Source: Suilimivivens sp964402925 (GTDB lineage: Bacteria > Bacillota > Clostridia > Lachnospirales > Lachnospiraceae). From it: DNA of 49,532 nt. The position numbers and the translations under genes were made by a program. The notes under the pieces were generated by a model, which saw only the letters and a list, made by a program, of their open reading frames with translations, was not told the DNA's origin and searched no databases. Shown here in pieces: positions 8,506-17,042 of the stretch. Within the stretch, counting starts at the first letter, position 1. The number at the start of each line of letters is the position of its first letter. The stretch is taken from positions 1-49,532 of the forward strand of contig CAYOED010000020.1 of the NCBI GenBank assembly GCA_964402925.1, given 5' to 3'.

Positions 8506-9237
8506 TTAGTCCTTTTCCCCCAACATTTCTTCCAGATATCTTAAATGGGTAATGCCGATACTTATTCTCGCCATTCCATCTTTCAACTGAATGGTTCGTT
8601 TTGCAATATCCACACTTTTGACATAATTCAAATTCACGATTGTACTGCGATGACATTTCATAAAATCAGAACTATTCAGTTTTCTCATCATTGATTTCAT
8701 TGATATATAAGGCGCGCATCTTACTTTGTTATCGTTCGTATGTATATACATCTTATCATCTATCATTTGTATGTAAACAACCGTACTTTTCTTGAGTTTA
8801 TATGCAACATTGTTCCATTGCATGTAAAACAGGCTTTCCTGCTGTATACTATCCAAATATCCCAGACTGTTCTCCATAACCTTTTTGAATCCGGTTTCTT
8901 CTACCGGCTTATCTATAAATTTGTAGCAGTTCAGCCTTTCATAGGTATATAGCAAAGTGCCTTTCAATTCCGTAATAAACAGAATAGGTGTAGCGAGATA
9001 CCTTTTGGTTCTGCGCATTTTATCCACAAACACGAGCTCCGGCGGCATGCCTGCACTGTCTGCATTCAGCGTGACATCCACTATAAATAGATCAATGTAC
9101 ATCTTCACGGCACATCTGTAGGCCTCCTTGACACTACTCCTTGGAAAGACAATTACCTTTTCATCGAGATCAGCCAGAATGTCCCCTATACGTTTCAATT
9201 CATTCTCATCTTTTTCCAGCAGTAGAATCTTCCTCAA
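8506..9237 (-). CDS. LytTR-type response regulator (AgrA/LytR-like)
   Basis: 243 residues. The N-terminal receiver has a phospho-acceptor Asp54 in LFIVDV, an acidic pair near residues 10-11 and Lys110 in FIDKP. The C-terminal LytTR DNA-binding domain covers about 140-240, with FMKCHRSTIVNLNYVKSV. LytTR regulators usually control surface, competence or bacteriocin genes. No histidine kinase lies next to it, so it is an orphan here. The start is TTG (9237) after GCGGAAAG. It is first in an operon with the LD-carboxypeptidase and YitT, which it may regulate; that is inference. Confidence 0.9.
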   Translation of the reverse strand: MRKILLLEKDENELKRIGDILADLDEKVIVFPRSSVKEAYRCAVKMYIDLFIVDVTLNADSAGMPPELVFVDKMRRTKRYLATPILFITELKGTLLYTYERLNCYKFIDKPVEETGFKKVMENSLGYLDSIQQESLFYMQWNNVAYKLKKSTVVYIQMIDDKMYIHTNDNKVRCAPYISMKSMMRKLNSSDFMKCHRSTIVNLNYVKSVDIAKRTIQLKDGMARISIGITHLRYLEEMLGEKD

Positions 9238-9313
9238 CTTTCCGCTTCTCTCTTTCTGATTATTTAAGGTTAGTATAATACAGGAAAGAAATTTGTACCA
9301 GCGAAATTTAATA

Positions 9314-9361
9314 AAAAAAGTGTTAAGTCATAGATTCTAATCTGTAACTTAACACTTTTTT
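9314..9361 (-). terminator. Terminator of the maltodextrin operon
   Basis: A perfect 15-bp stem (9314-9328 with 9347-9361) has AAGTGTTAAGT on one side, A/T runs at both ends and a smaller hairpin in the loop (9332-9343). It lies just past the malG stop and ends the amylase-binding protein-malF-malG unit before the LytTR gene. Confidence 0.9.
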
Positions 9362-9378
9362 CAGTATAATAAAAATAT

Positions 9379-10218
9379 TTACCCTTTCACTGCCCCTTCT
9401 GAGATACCATTTACCATGTTCTTCACAAGACAAAAATATAAGATGACAATAGGTACCGCAATAAACACACTTCCCGCTGCGAAACGGGCAAACTCTGTTT
9501 CATCAAGACTCATAAGTCCCACTGCCACGGTATAGAGATTCTTTTCCTTCAACAATAGCTTAGGCAGGATAAAATCACTCCACGGCCACGTAAATGAAGT
9601 CAGCGCAGTATAGACAATAATCGGTTTGGATAACGGCAGATTGATCCTGATAAAAATCTGAAAATTGGTTGCCCCGTCAATTTTAGCTGCCTCATCAATG
9701 GATTTCGGTATCGTATCGAAAAATCCTTTCTGTGTCAGATACCCCATCGGTGCCCCCGATGCATAAATCAGAACCAGTCCCCCCAGATGATTGATCAGCC
9801 CAAATTGCGTCATAAGCAGATATACCACCGTCATTCCCATAAAGGACGGAAACATTCCTAATACCATTGTCGTTTTCATCATTGGTTTCCTCATACGGAA
9901 GGTAAAACGCGACATGGTATATGCCGTCAATATCGTTAGAAACGTGCCCAGCGCGCAGCTTCCTGCTGCAATCAGCAACGTGTTTAAAAACCATTTGGGA
10001 TAATTGTACATCGTTGTATCCGTAAAAAGCTTTACAAAAGAAGCCGTACTATACTGTGCAGGAAAAAAACCATCAAATGAATAAATACTTCCTGACTTTG
10101 AAAAGGAAGCCAGGATAAGCCATAAGCATGGGAAAAAGAACACAAATGCCACTGCCAGTAAAATTGTGTATGTAACTAAAGTATCCAATATCTTCCCCGC
10201 ATTGATTTTTCTTCTCAT
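9379..10218 (-). CDS. malG: Maltodextrin-type ABC transporter permease (MalG-like)
   Basis: 279 residues with six hydrophobic segments, the usual size of MalG-type carbohydrate permeases. The cytoplasmic EAA loop that docks the ATPase is KSIDEAAKIDGATNFQIFI. Its start overlaps the malF stop by 4 bases (ATGA), with GAGGAGG upstream. Being next to MalF, a binding lipoprotein and a GH13 amylase makes malto-oligosaccharides the likely substrate. No ATPase gene is in the cluster, so it must use one encoded elsewhere, such as a shared MsmK-type subunit (inference). Confidence 0.93.
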   Translation of the reverse strand: MRRKINAGKILDTLVTYTILLAVAFVFFFPCLWLILASFSKSGSIYSFDGFFPAQYSTASFVKLFTDTTMYNYPKWFLNTLLIAAGSCALGTFLTILTAYTMSRFTFRMRKPMMKTTMVLGMFPSFMGMTVVYLLMTQFGLINHLGGLVLIYASGAPMGYLTQKGFFDTIPKSIDEAAKIDGATNFQIFIRINLPLSKPIIVYTALTSFTWPWSDFILPKLLLKEKNLYTVAVGLMSLDETEFARFAAGSVFIAVPIVILYFCLVKNMVNGISEGAVKG

Positions 10219-11546
10219 TGAAAGGTATCCTCCTCTCGATAGGATGGTGATTTCACATATATGATCAATGAAATCAACGATGTGATCATAAAGATCACCA
10301 AGCTGATTGCTGCGCCGATACAGTAATAATTATTATCAATGGAAAGATTATAGAGCCAGTTGATCAAAAGATCCGTATCACTGGCAAGGAAGTAGCCATC
10401 CACGTACAAGCCGCCTCTTAGGAAATAGAAAATACCAAAATTATTGAAGTTGCCAATGAATTGACTGAGCAAAACCGGTGTAGTCGCAAACAACATAAAA
10501 GGCATAGTCAGTTTCTGGAACTGTTTCCATCTGCCTGCGCCGTCGATACGGGAAGCTTCGTATAAAGACATATCCCGGTTCGAAAGATGCCCTGTCGCAA
10601 GAAGCATAATGGACGGTACACTGATCCAACAATTTACCAGAATACCGATTACTCTTGCCATCCACTTTGCATCTAAATCGAGAAATCCGATTGCTGTATT
10701 TCCCGCAGCAGTGATCATCTGGTTGATTGGACCTCCATAAGAGAACATGAACCTAAATGCCAGCAGCGTGATAAATCCGGGAATGGCATATGCCAGTATG
10801 GGAAACGCGCGCCAGAAAGCTTTTCCCTTCACACAGTCCTTGTTCAGAAGAAGGGCTAACCCCAGACCCATAAAGTAATTCAGCACCGTCGAGATGACAG
10901 CCCAGAGCAGATTCCATCCCAGAATTTTGAAAAAAGTCGGTGCGAATTGTGACAGGGTAATCAGCTTTTTAAAATTAGCAAATCCTACCCAGTCTACCAA
11001 CTCCGGTGGAACGATATCGCCGCCGTAGTTGGTAAAAGCAATTAGAATCATAAAAACAATCGGAAGAATATTGAATACGCATACCCCCAGAACCGGAAGA
11101 GCAAGAACTGTTATGTAAAACTTTTTGTCCAAAAGCTGCGCCAGCTCTTCCTTAAAGGGTGTCAGCCCTTTTCCGCTTTCAATGATTTTCTGTGTATGGT
11201 ATGCATCTTTCAAATTCATCTGGTACAGGTAAATAAAAACCGCTGCAACGATCCATGCAAAAATTCCCATAAGCAGCATAATAACCGAATTGTCTCCCAC
11301 GGTTCCAAGCCATGCATCTCCTTTTTGGGTTCCAAGCGTAAAAAAACCTGCAATATCCTCAAATCCTCTCAAAACCATATAAACTATGATGCTAAGCTCA
11401 GACAGGAAATACAAAATTCCTTTTACATAACTGCCGTACAAAAACTGTCCTCCGCCCATCACCACCGCGGAAAGCATTACTTTCCAACTGCTGTCGCGAA
11501 CTGCAGACGTAAAATCATTCCATTTTTCTTTCATTCTTATACCCAA
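10215..11546 (-). CDS. malF: Maltodextrin-type ABC transporter permease (MalF-like)
   Basis: 443 residues, longer than simple sugar permeases (about 290) and similar to MalF/MdxF, which carry extra N-terminal helices. Residues 20-120 hold about three extra membrane segments; the core permease follows. The EAA loop reads YEASRIDGAGRWKQF. The start is probably TTG 11546 close behind AGGAAAGG; ATG 11534 (MKEKW) is the alternative. It forms the heterodimeric channel with MalG. Confidence 0.92.
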   Translation of the reverse strand: MGIRMKEKWNDFTSAVRDSSWKVMLSAVVMGGGQFLYGSYVKGILYFLSELSIIVYMVLRGFEDIAGFFTLGTQKGDAWLGTVGDNSVIMLLMGIFAWIVAAVFIYLYQMNLKDAYHTQKIIESGKGLTPFKEELAQLLDKKFYITVLALPVLGVCVFNILPIVFMILIAFTNYGGDIVPPELVDWVGFANFKKLITLSQFAPTFFKILGWNLLWAVISTVLNYFMGLGLALLLNKDCVKGKAFWRAFPILAYAIPGFITLLAFRFMFSYGGPINQMITAAGNTAIGFLDLDAKWMARVIGILVNCWISVPSIMLLATGHLSNRDMSLYEASRIDGAGRWKQFQKLTMPFMLFATTPVLLSQFIGNFNNFGIFYFLRGGLYVDGYFLASDTDLLINWLYNLSIDNNYYCIGAAISLVIFMITSLISLIIYVKSPSYREEDTFQ

Positions 11547-11574
11547 GCCTTTCCTGTTCCTCTTCCGGATCTTG

Positions 11575-13053
11575 CTATTTCAAGGTGAAGATGGCATCAT
11601 AAATCTGCTGATCCACCGTTTCAAGTCCCTTCTTCATGGCATCCAGATCTGTATATTTCTTCTCTTTCTCCGTTCTGAAAGCATCCTTCGCCAAATCCGT
11701 GAAAAAAGTCTCTCCCGGCGTCCAAATCTGGCTTACCTCTTTAATAGAGGGCATCAACACAATATTTCCCGATTCCAGGTTATCATATAAAAGCTGTGAG
11801 GTACCTCCTGCCGTGTCCGCGGCATCATTTCTTGCGGGAGCAACCCCTAATAATTCGCTTCTTTTCACCATCATCTCATAGCTGGTGGCAAATTCCACAA
11901 ATGCCAGACACGCATTAGGATATTTCGTATAAGCGCTGATGGCATATCCATTGATTCCGCCCATGGACTTTGCCTCAAGGAAGGCCGCATTTTCTTCTGT
12001 CAGGTCGCCGCTTTCCGGTAAACTGGGCAATGTAGTCATAATTAGATTTTCCTCTGCCCTTGTTCTTGCTTCCGCTTCCTCAATCCCCTCATTTTCATAC
12101 GCTAATACCATTTCATCCAAAAATGTAGAATACATATCCGGCGTCGTAATTGTTGCAAAATAAGTACCGTCCGCCAGTTTACTGTAGGCATTCGCGGTGA
12201 TGGAATCGTCAATGCATTCTTCACTCATGGCGCCGGCAAGCTGACTTAATACCCATGCTCCTTTTTCCGCTTCCCCTGCAGAAAATCCAATATCAGAAGG
12301 GTCTGTATTGTTGTTCCCGAAAACATAACCTCCGTAAGTAAATAGGAATCCGCTGGAAAAGTAAACGTCATACAAGGACTTCATATATCCGTATCTACTG
12401 CTGTCTTCTTCATGCCGGTTAACGGAATAGGCATACATGGCATTCCAGTTCTCAGCCATATCCGGTATTTGATTTCCGTTGTCGTCCCAATTTGTCTCCC
12501 AATCATCCGGTAACAAATCCTTTCGGTAATACAGCATAGGCGCCTGCACGTTCACCGGAACGCCGCAGGTATATGCGGTTCCTCCAAGTTCGATCCGGTA
12601 AGCAGCCCATGCTGTTTCCGGAATCTTGTCAAAGCACTCCATCTTCTCTACCGGAAGAGGATAAATATGTTTCCCTTCTGCGTACTGCATGATAATATCA
12701 TTTGCCTGATAAAGAACGTCCGGTCCATACCCATAAGGTCCGTCATTAGCAAGATCCAGATACTGATTCATATTGGCATCCACCGCCACAATACCGTATT
12801 CCGCATATTCCTCATTAAAAGCCTTGATCAGTTCAGCAAAATACCCCTTGGAAACCGCAGTGTCATTTTCCAAAACCTGTATGGTCACATCATGCTCCAA
12901 TTCACCGTTAAATACAGTGCTGACAATACCTGCTTCCTCACCGGTCTGTGTGTCAGGTACAGTTTGTACGCTGTCTGTATTTTTACCGCAGCCTGCGAAA
13001 ATTCCAATACTAAGAGAGGCAATCATTAATAATGCAATGCTTTTTTTCTTCAT
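11575..13053 (-). CDS. malE: Maltodextrin-binding lipoprotein of the ABC transporter (family 1 solute-binding)
   Basis: About 492 residues. The N-terminus is a lipoprotein signal (lysines, hydrophobic core, lipobox IFAGC with Cys22), so it is anchored outside the membrane. The rest is a large family 1 extracellular sugar-binding protein with a C-terminal helical lobe (YPNACLAFVEFATSYEMM). It is longer than E. coli MalE (about 370 mature), through an expanded middle with several acidic, Tyr-rich loops. I chose ATG 13053 rather than 13059, because the AGGAGGG abuts the latter too closely. Sugar specificity is inferred from the amylase upstream and the MalF/MalG genes downstream. Confidence 0.9.
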   Translation of the reverse strand: MKKKSIALLMIASLSIGIFAGCGKNTDSVQTVPDTQTGEEAGIVSTVFNGELEHDVTIQVLENDTAVSKGYFAELIKAFNEEYAEYGIVAVDANMNQYLDLANDGPYGYGPDVLYQANDIIMQYAEGKHIYPLPVEKMECFDKIPETAWAAYRIELGGTAYTCGVPVNVQAPMLYYRKDLLPDDWETNWDDNGNQIPDMAENWNAMYAYSVNRHEEDSSRYGYMKSLYDVYFSSGFLFTYGGYVFGNNNTDPSDIGFSAGEAEKGAWVLSQLAGAMSEECIDDSITANAYSKLADGTYFATITTPDMYSTFLDEMVLAYENEGIEEAEARTRAEENLIMTTLPSLPESGDLTEENAAFLEAKSMGGINGYAISAYTKYPNACLAFVEFATSYEMMVKRSELLGVAPARNDAADTAGGTSQLLYDNLESGNIVLMPSIKEVSQIWTPGETFFTDLAKDAFRTEKEKKYTDLDAMKKGLETVDQQIYDAIFTLK

Positions 13054-13055
13054 CC

Positions 13056-14765
13056 TCATCCCTCCTGTTCTTCAACAAACAAAAATCCATTGTTCTGCAA
13101 ATTTTTTTCATACTTATGACTGCTTATCACCATCTGGCTTTCCGACAGCCGTACATGTTTTTCTTTCTTTGAAAGATTGATCCAAAGCGACATCTTACGC
13201 TTCTGCCAGATTCTCTCCACACACAACATTTCATCTTCATCAAAGATATGCACACTGCCATACTGTAAAACCGGATTGCCCCGCAGCGCAGTCAATTCTT
13301 TTATTATTCCCATCACTTCCATATCCCAATTTGCTTCTTCCCAATCAAAGCATCTGCGTGAATCCGGATCATACCCTCCCTCCGTGCAAATCTCTGTTCC
13401 GTAATAAATACATGGCGCCCCGGGAAAGATGAATTCCAAAGCCAGCGCTGAAAGCAGCTTATCCTTGTTTTTTGATACCTCAGAAAAGAAACGATGAGTA
13501 TCATGAGAATCCAAAAGATTCATCATCATAAAATTGACCTGCTCCATGTTGCGCATCAGATTACTGTTCAGTTTTTCCGCCATCTCTTTTGCCGAGAATT
13601 TTTCTCTTGCAAAATAATCCAGACATGCCTTTGTAAAAGCATAATTCATGATACTGTCATACTGATCTCCCATCAGGTAGGGGTATGCATCATGCCAGTT
13701 TTCTCCGATGATGACACAGTCTCGTTTTTCCGCTTTTACTTCACGCCGAAACCGTCTCCAGAATTCGTGGGAAACCTCGTCTGACACGTCCAGTCGCCAA
13801 CCGTCGATATCAGCCTCCCGAATCCAAAATAGTGCAATATCAATCAGGAAATCCTGTACCCCCTTGTCTGCCGTATTGAGTTTAGGCATATAATTACATG
13901 CGGCAAAACATTCATAGTTCATTTTCTCCGTATCGGGGAACTCTCCGTCTATTATGAACCAATTATAATACGGGGACTGTTTTCCTTTCTCAAGGACATC
14001 CTGAAACTCCGCCATTTTCATGCTGCAATGATTGAACACTGCATCCAGTACAATACGCATTCCTTTTTGATGTGCCTTTAAAACCAGTTCCTTCATATCT
14101 TCTATTGTTCCAAACTGGGGATCGATTTTTTTGTAGTTGCTGATATCATACTTATGATTTGATACTGACTCAAAAACAGGAGTCAGATAAATCGCATTGA
14201 CGCCAAGACTTTTTATATAATCCAGCTTTTCAGTAATTCCCTTTAGATCTCCCCCTGCAAAGCTTTTAGGTGAAGGGATTCCTCCCCACTGCATGGTAAT
14301 ATACCCTGTGTCCTTCTCAAAATCCCCCTGGTAAAAGCGATCAACGAAAATCTGATAGAAAACTGCGCTCCGCATCCATTCGACCACTTCCATGATATCA
14401 TTTGTGTTGATATAAGGCATCTGAAAAAAATTGTAAAATCCTTCTTCAAACTGATAGGTTTCCGTAACACCGTCCTCGCTATAGAAGTAGATTTTTCCCT
14501 TTTCCTCTATTTGAAAAACATATGCCAGACGTACATCTTCCGGCTGCAGTCTGATTTCATAATAATGATACAGCTGATCGCTGTAACATATTTTCATTTT
14601 TTCCTGTCTGCGTTTCAGTGAAAAATCATATTTGCAAGCGTAAATCAAAGAAACCTCCGCCTGTTCATCCTCCTTTGCCATGCGCAGGCGAAGAACCAAT
14701 TCTTTCTCTCCGCTGGCAAAGCAATATCGGGAATCCGGTATATGTAAAATAGCGTATTGATTCAT
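13056..14765 (-). CDS. Cytoplasmic GH13 alpha-amylase (neopullulanase/cyclomaltodextrinase type)
   Basis: About 569 residues, the length of the neopullulanase/maltogenic amylase/cyclomaltodextrinase subfamily. The first ~115 residues are a beta-rich domain like those that precede this subfamily's barrel. The (beta/alpha)8 barrel carries the GH13 motifs: LDAVFNHC; GWRLDV with nucleophile Asp326; IIGENWHDA with acid Glu355; and LLDSHDTHRFF with Asp422. There is no signal peptide, so it should cleave imported maltodextrins or cyclodextrins in the cytoplasm. ATG 14765 follows AAAGGA; an upstream in-frame TTG (14780) has the ribosome site within its own codons. It is first of the four-gene operon, and its stop almost abuts the binding-protein start. 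Confidence 0.93.
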   Translation of the reverse strand: MNQYAILHIPDSRYCFASGEKELVLRLRMAKEDEQAEVSLIYACKYDFSLKRRQEKMKICYSDQLYHYYEIRLQPEDVRLAYVFQIEEKGKIYFYSEDGVTETYQFEEGFYNFFQMPYINTNDIMEVVEWMRSAVFYQIFVDRFYQGDFEKDTGYITMQWGGIPSPKSFAGGDLKGITEKLDYIKSLGVNAIYLTPVFESVSNHKYDISNYKKIDPQFGTIEDMKELVLKAHQKGMRIVLDAVFNHCSMKMAEFQDVLEKGKQSPYYNWFIIDGEFPDTEKMNYECFAACNYMPKLNTADKGVQDFLIDIALFWIREADIDGWRLDVSDEVSHEFWRRFRREVKAEKRDCVIIGENWHDAYPYLMGDQYDSIMNYAFTKACLDYFAREKFSAKEMAEKLNSNLMRNMEQVNFMMMNLLDSHDTHRFFSEVSKNKDKLLSALALEFIFPGAPCIYYGTEICTEGGYDPDSRRCFDWEEANWDMEVMGIIKELTALRGNPVLQYGSVHIFDEDEMLCVERIWQKRKMSLWINLSKKEKHVRLSESQMVISSHKYEKNLQNNGFLFVEEQEG

Positions 14766-14795
14766 TCCATTTCCTTTCAAATACTTAGTTTGTTG

Positions 14796-14824
14796 TTGAC
14801 AAATACTGTAAAATTCTGAATAAT
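14796..14824 (+). promoter_or_regulatory. Promoter of the LacI-family regulator
   Basis: A consensus -35 TTGACA (14796-14801), 17 bases and AATAAT (14819-14824) lie ahead of a strong AAGGAGGA site. The 90-base gap is shared with the divergent amylase operon. No LacI-type palindrome with a central CG was found in it. Confidence 0.75.
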
Positions 14825-14855
14825 AATTGAGAATGTTTTTTTAAGGAGGAAGATT

Positions 14856-15653
14856 ATGGACCGTAAGGTTACGATAAAAGATGTTGCGCGCGAAGCCGGT
14901 GTTTCCGTAGCGACTGTTTCCTATGTAGTCAACAATCGAACCGACCTGCGCATCAGCGACGCGACCCGGAAAAAGGTATTGCAAGTCATCAATCTGCTTA
15001 ATTACACCCCAAATCAGGCGGCAAAAGCATTGGCTACCAACCGTAAGAACCTCCTTGCCATTATCGTCTCCCCTGACTGCTCCATTCTCAAAAAAGCAGA
15101 ACAGTTGCAAACGATTCAATTTTTATCACAATTTTTTAATAAGAAAAATTTCGGTCTCATTTATTTAGACTGCAATTACAACGAAAAATGCGAGCAGGCG
15201 GATGCCATTATCTGCTATGATGTATCCTCAACATGTTTCCGTCAGCTTGGTGATAACAATTTTATCCCTCTCACAGCGTTAGACTGTATGATAGATGATT
15301 CGCTTTTCTTCCAGATAAACACAGATTACAGTATGCTTCTGGAAAAAGCCCACAGCCATTTCCACGGCGAACCCTATCAATATGTGGTGCTTAAAACTGC
15401 AAATAAGGAAAAAGCATCCTTCCTTATGGATATGTTTACCAATATCCTCTTTGTTGACAATTTCGATGATCTGCGCCATATTTCCGGACAGAATATTTTA
15501 ATTACAGAATCCACTTTAAAGCCCCTTCTGGCTGATAAAAACAATATCTGTTATCTGCCCTCTATGTCAGACGCAAAGGCAGAAGCCTTACTGCAGTGTA
15601 TCGAAAATGCACTCCAGAGAACTCTGATCGATCAACATCACATTCTCGTATAA
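14856..15653 (+). CDS. LacI-family transcription regulator with a shortened effector domain
   Basis: 265 residues; typical LacI/MalR proteins have 325-345. The N-terminal helix-turn-helix and hinge helix are intact (VTIKDVAREAGVSVATVSYV, then NYTPNQAAKALAT). The C-terminal part is only about 200 residues. It is rich in Cys and aligns poorly with the two-lobed sugar-binding fold; the family's usual GYDN/TSV patterns are missing. It is divergent from the amylase operon and convergent with the starch-type lipoprotein gene, whose promoter carries two LacI-type palindromes. It is therefore the obvious candidate regulator of the region. It may bind a different ligand or none. Confidence 0.85.
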   Translation: MDRKVTIKDVAREAGVSVATVSYVVNNRTDLRISDATRKKVLQVINLLNYTPNQAAKALATNRKNLLAIIVSPDCSILKKAEQLQTIQFLSQFFNKKNFGLIYLDCNYNEKCEQADAIICYDVSSTCFRQLGDNNFIPLTALDCMIDDSLFFQINTDYSMLLEKAHSHFHGEPYQYVVLKTANKEKASFLMDMFTNILFVDNFDDLRHISGQNILITESTLKPLLADKNNICYLPSMSDAKAEALLQCIENALQRTLIDQHHILV

Positions 15654-15656
15654 GTC

Positions 15657-15685
15657 ACCGCTCTTAAGAAAACCTTAAGAGCGGT
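15657..15685. terminator. Shared stem-loop between the convergent regulator and lipoprotein genes
   Basis: A perfect 12-bp stem (ACCGCTCTTAAG at 15657-15668, complement at 15674-15685) with a 5-base loop lies in the 50-base gap between two convergent genes. The T-tracts on either side are poor, but position and stem strength suit a bidirectional terminator. Confidence 0.7.
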
Positions 15686-15703
15686 AATAATTACAATCAT
15701 TTT

Positions 15704-16879
15704 CTACTTGAAAGCCACCGTAAGTATCTGTGTAGACGGATCATAGGTAAAGGTATAACTTCCGCCTGCTCCTGCAACCAGATTTGCACCCTCTGTACCA
15801 GTTACATAGGATAAGCTTTCTGCATCGTCTTCCGCTATGTTTGTATAGCGGATATATTCATTTCCGACGCTTTCAATATCTTCCGCTGTAAGTAAAGACG
15901 TAAACATGAATTCGTCGCCTTCTTCAAGTTCAACTGTCAGTGTATAAATACCGTTTTCCTCCGTAAACTTCGTTTCGTCAGAATAAACGTCCTGCCAGCC
16001 AGTGATGATTGCGCCTTTAATATAGTAATCTGTCTGTGTCTCTACCCCGCCTGCCTGCGATTCTCCGTTATAGACCCATGTGATGGTATCGTATGGATTG
16101 ATGTTAAAGTTTTCCTTATTATCTTCTGAATAGCCAGATGCACCTGTGTCATAAGTGTCTTCACCCGGATAAGTGGTAAGAGTAAGCGTATAATTTCCGG
16201 AAACATTTACCTTAATGTTAGCTCTCTTTACCCCTGTATCACCCAATCCGCCGGAATTGGCAAAATATTCCACTCCATCCTGTGTAATCGTATCTAGATA
16301 TCCATAACCTCTTTGATCTTCCCATGCACCGTTCATTGCAAACTGGAATTCATCTCCTGCTTCCAAATCTAAAGTGATCGTATAAATATTAGCTTCTGCA
16401 TTTTCTTCCTTCTGCATGGTCTGTGCGTCCCCAATTACGCTTCCCCAGCTGGATTCCATAAGCACAGGACTTTTTCCGCTTCCTAAAATCGCAAAGGTTC
16501 TGGTGTCTTCAACATAAGACACAAAACCTGCAAATACGGAAGTATCCTGTGTAACTGCTGCCTCAAAATCAAAACGATGGCTCATCTGAGGTGTCGCAAA
16601 CCATCCGGTAAATATGTAGCCTTCTTTTTCAGGCGTAAATTTCTCCAATAATACACCCTCTTCTACTTCCGCGGTATCTAATACCGTTGTTCCATCGGAA
16701 TCATAGAAGGTTACTACATACGTTTGTACTTCCGTCTCCTGTGATTCTTCACCGATTGCCTGTGTTTCTTCTGTCCCTGTGCTCTGACTGCTCTCCTGTG
16801 CACCTCCCCCTGATCCACATGCAGCTAGTCCGATAACCGCCGCTGTCAAAATACTTACTGTCATTAATCTCTTTTTCAT
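15704..16879 (-). CDS. Modular surface lipoprotein with an InlB-type repeat and two putative starch-binding modules
   Basis: 391 residues. It has a lipoprotein signal with lipobox LAAC (Cys21) and a Ser/Thr/Glu/Gln-rich linker (about 22-55). One Listeria-Bacteroides (Flg_new/InlB B) repeat of roughly 70 residues follows, with EGYIFTGWFATP. Two related beta-sandwich-like modules come next (about 128-265 and 285-391). Both show a 'IYT(I/L)T..LE.GDEF.F' core, and the first has a Trp/Tyr-rich patch (NGAWEDQRGYGYLD). That pattern resembles outer-surface starch-binding modules of gut bacteria, but I cannot name a CBM family. ATG 16879 follows AAGGAAGG; the longer frame extends back through the operator. 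The role, capture of alpha-glucan for the ABC system, is inferred from location and operators. Confidence 0.75.
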   Translation of the reverse strand: MKKRLMTVSILTAAVIGLAACGSGGGAQESSQSTGTEETQAIGEESQETEVQTYVVTFYDSDGTTVLDTAEVEEGVLLEKFTPEKEGYIFTGWFATPQMSHRFDFEAAVTQDTSVFAGFVSYVEDTRTFAILGSGKSPVLMESSWGSVIGDAQTMQKEENAEANIYTITLDLEAGDEFQFAMNGAWEDQRGYGYLDTITQDGVEYFANSGGLGDTGVKRANIKVNVSGNYTLTLTTYPGEDTYDTGASGYSEDNKENFNINPYDTITWVYNGESQAGGVETQTDYYIKGAIITGWQDVYSDETKFTEENGIYTLTVELEEGDEFMFTSLLTAEDIESVGNEYIRYTNIAEDDAESLSYVTGTEGANLVAGAGGSYTFTYDPSTQILTVAFK

Positions 16880-16902
16880 TTTTGCCCTTCCTTTCTCTTT
16901 AT

Positions 16903-16916
16903 TTAACCGTTTAAAC
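16903..16916 (-). promoter_or_regulatory. LacI-type operator O2 in the lipoprotein gene leader
   Basis: TTAACCGTTTAAAC is an imperfect palindrome centred on CG, the hallmark of LacI-family operators. It is an exact copy of the site at 16961-16974 and lies between the transcription start and the ribosome site, about 24 bases before the ATG. Confidence 0.75.
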
Positions 16917-16933
16917 TGGTGGGTAAAAAGGAA

Positions 16934-16960
16934 GCAAATCACATCTGGTGATTGATTTGC
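16934..16960 (-). repeat. Inverted repeat between the two operators
   Basis: GCAAATCA (16934-16941) and TGATTTGC (16953-16960) form an 8-bp perfect stem within the transcribed leader. It could be an RNA hairpin or a further protein site. Confidence 0.5.
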
Positions 16961-16974
16961 TTAACCGTTTAAAC
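16961..16974 (-). promoter_or_regulatory. LacI-type operator O1 overlapping the transcription start
   Basis: A second exact TTAACCGTTTAAAC, 58 bases from O2. It starts 7 bases downstream of the -10, so it covers the expected transcription start; this is a classic repressor position. Confidence 0.8.
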
Positions 16975-16980
16975 AATTTA

Positions 16981-17009
16981 AATTTATCACTTTCATTACC
17001 GTTTGTCAA
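16981..17009 (-). promoter_or_regulatory. Promoter of the lipoprotein gene
   Basis: On the minus strand, -35 TTGACA (17009-17004), a 17-base spacer and -10 TAAATT (16986-16981). The transcription start should fall near 16974, inside operator O1. Confidence 0.8.
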
Positions 17010-17042
17010 GGTTTTGTATTAATTTTAGTACATTGTTAGGTC

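Noticed and set aside
14790..14805. TTGTTGACAA as a LacI operator for the amylase operon
   Set aside because: It lacks the central CG and the half-sites of the two exact operators, and it is explained as the -35 of the regulator gene.
16903..16974. The two palindromes as CcpA cre sites
   Set aside because: They share the central CG but lack the flanking TG...CA of the cre consensus.
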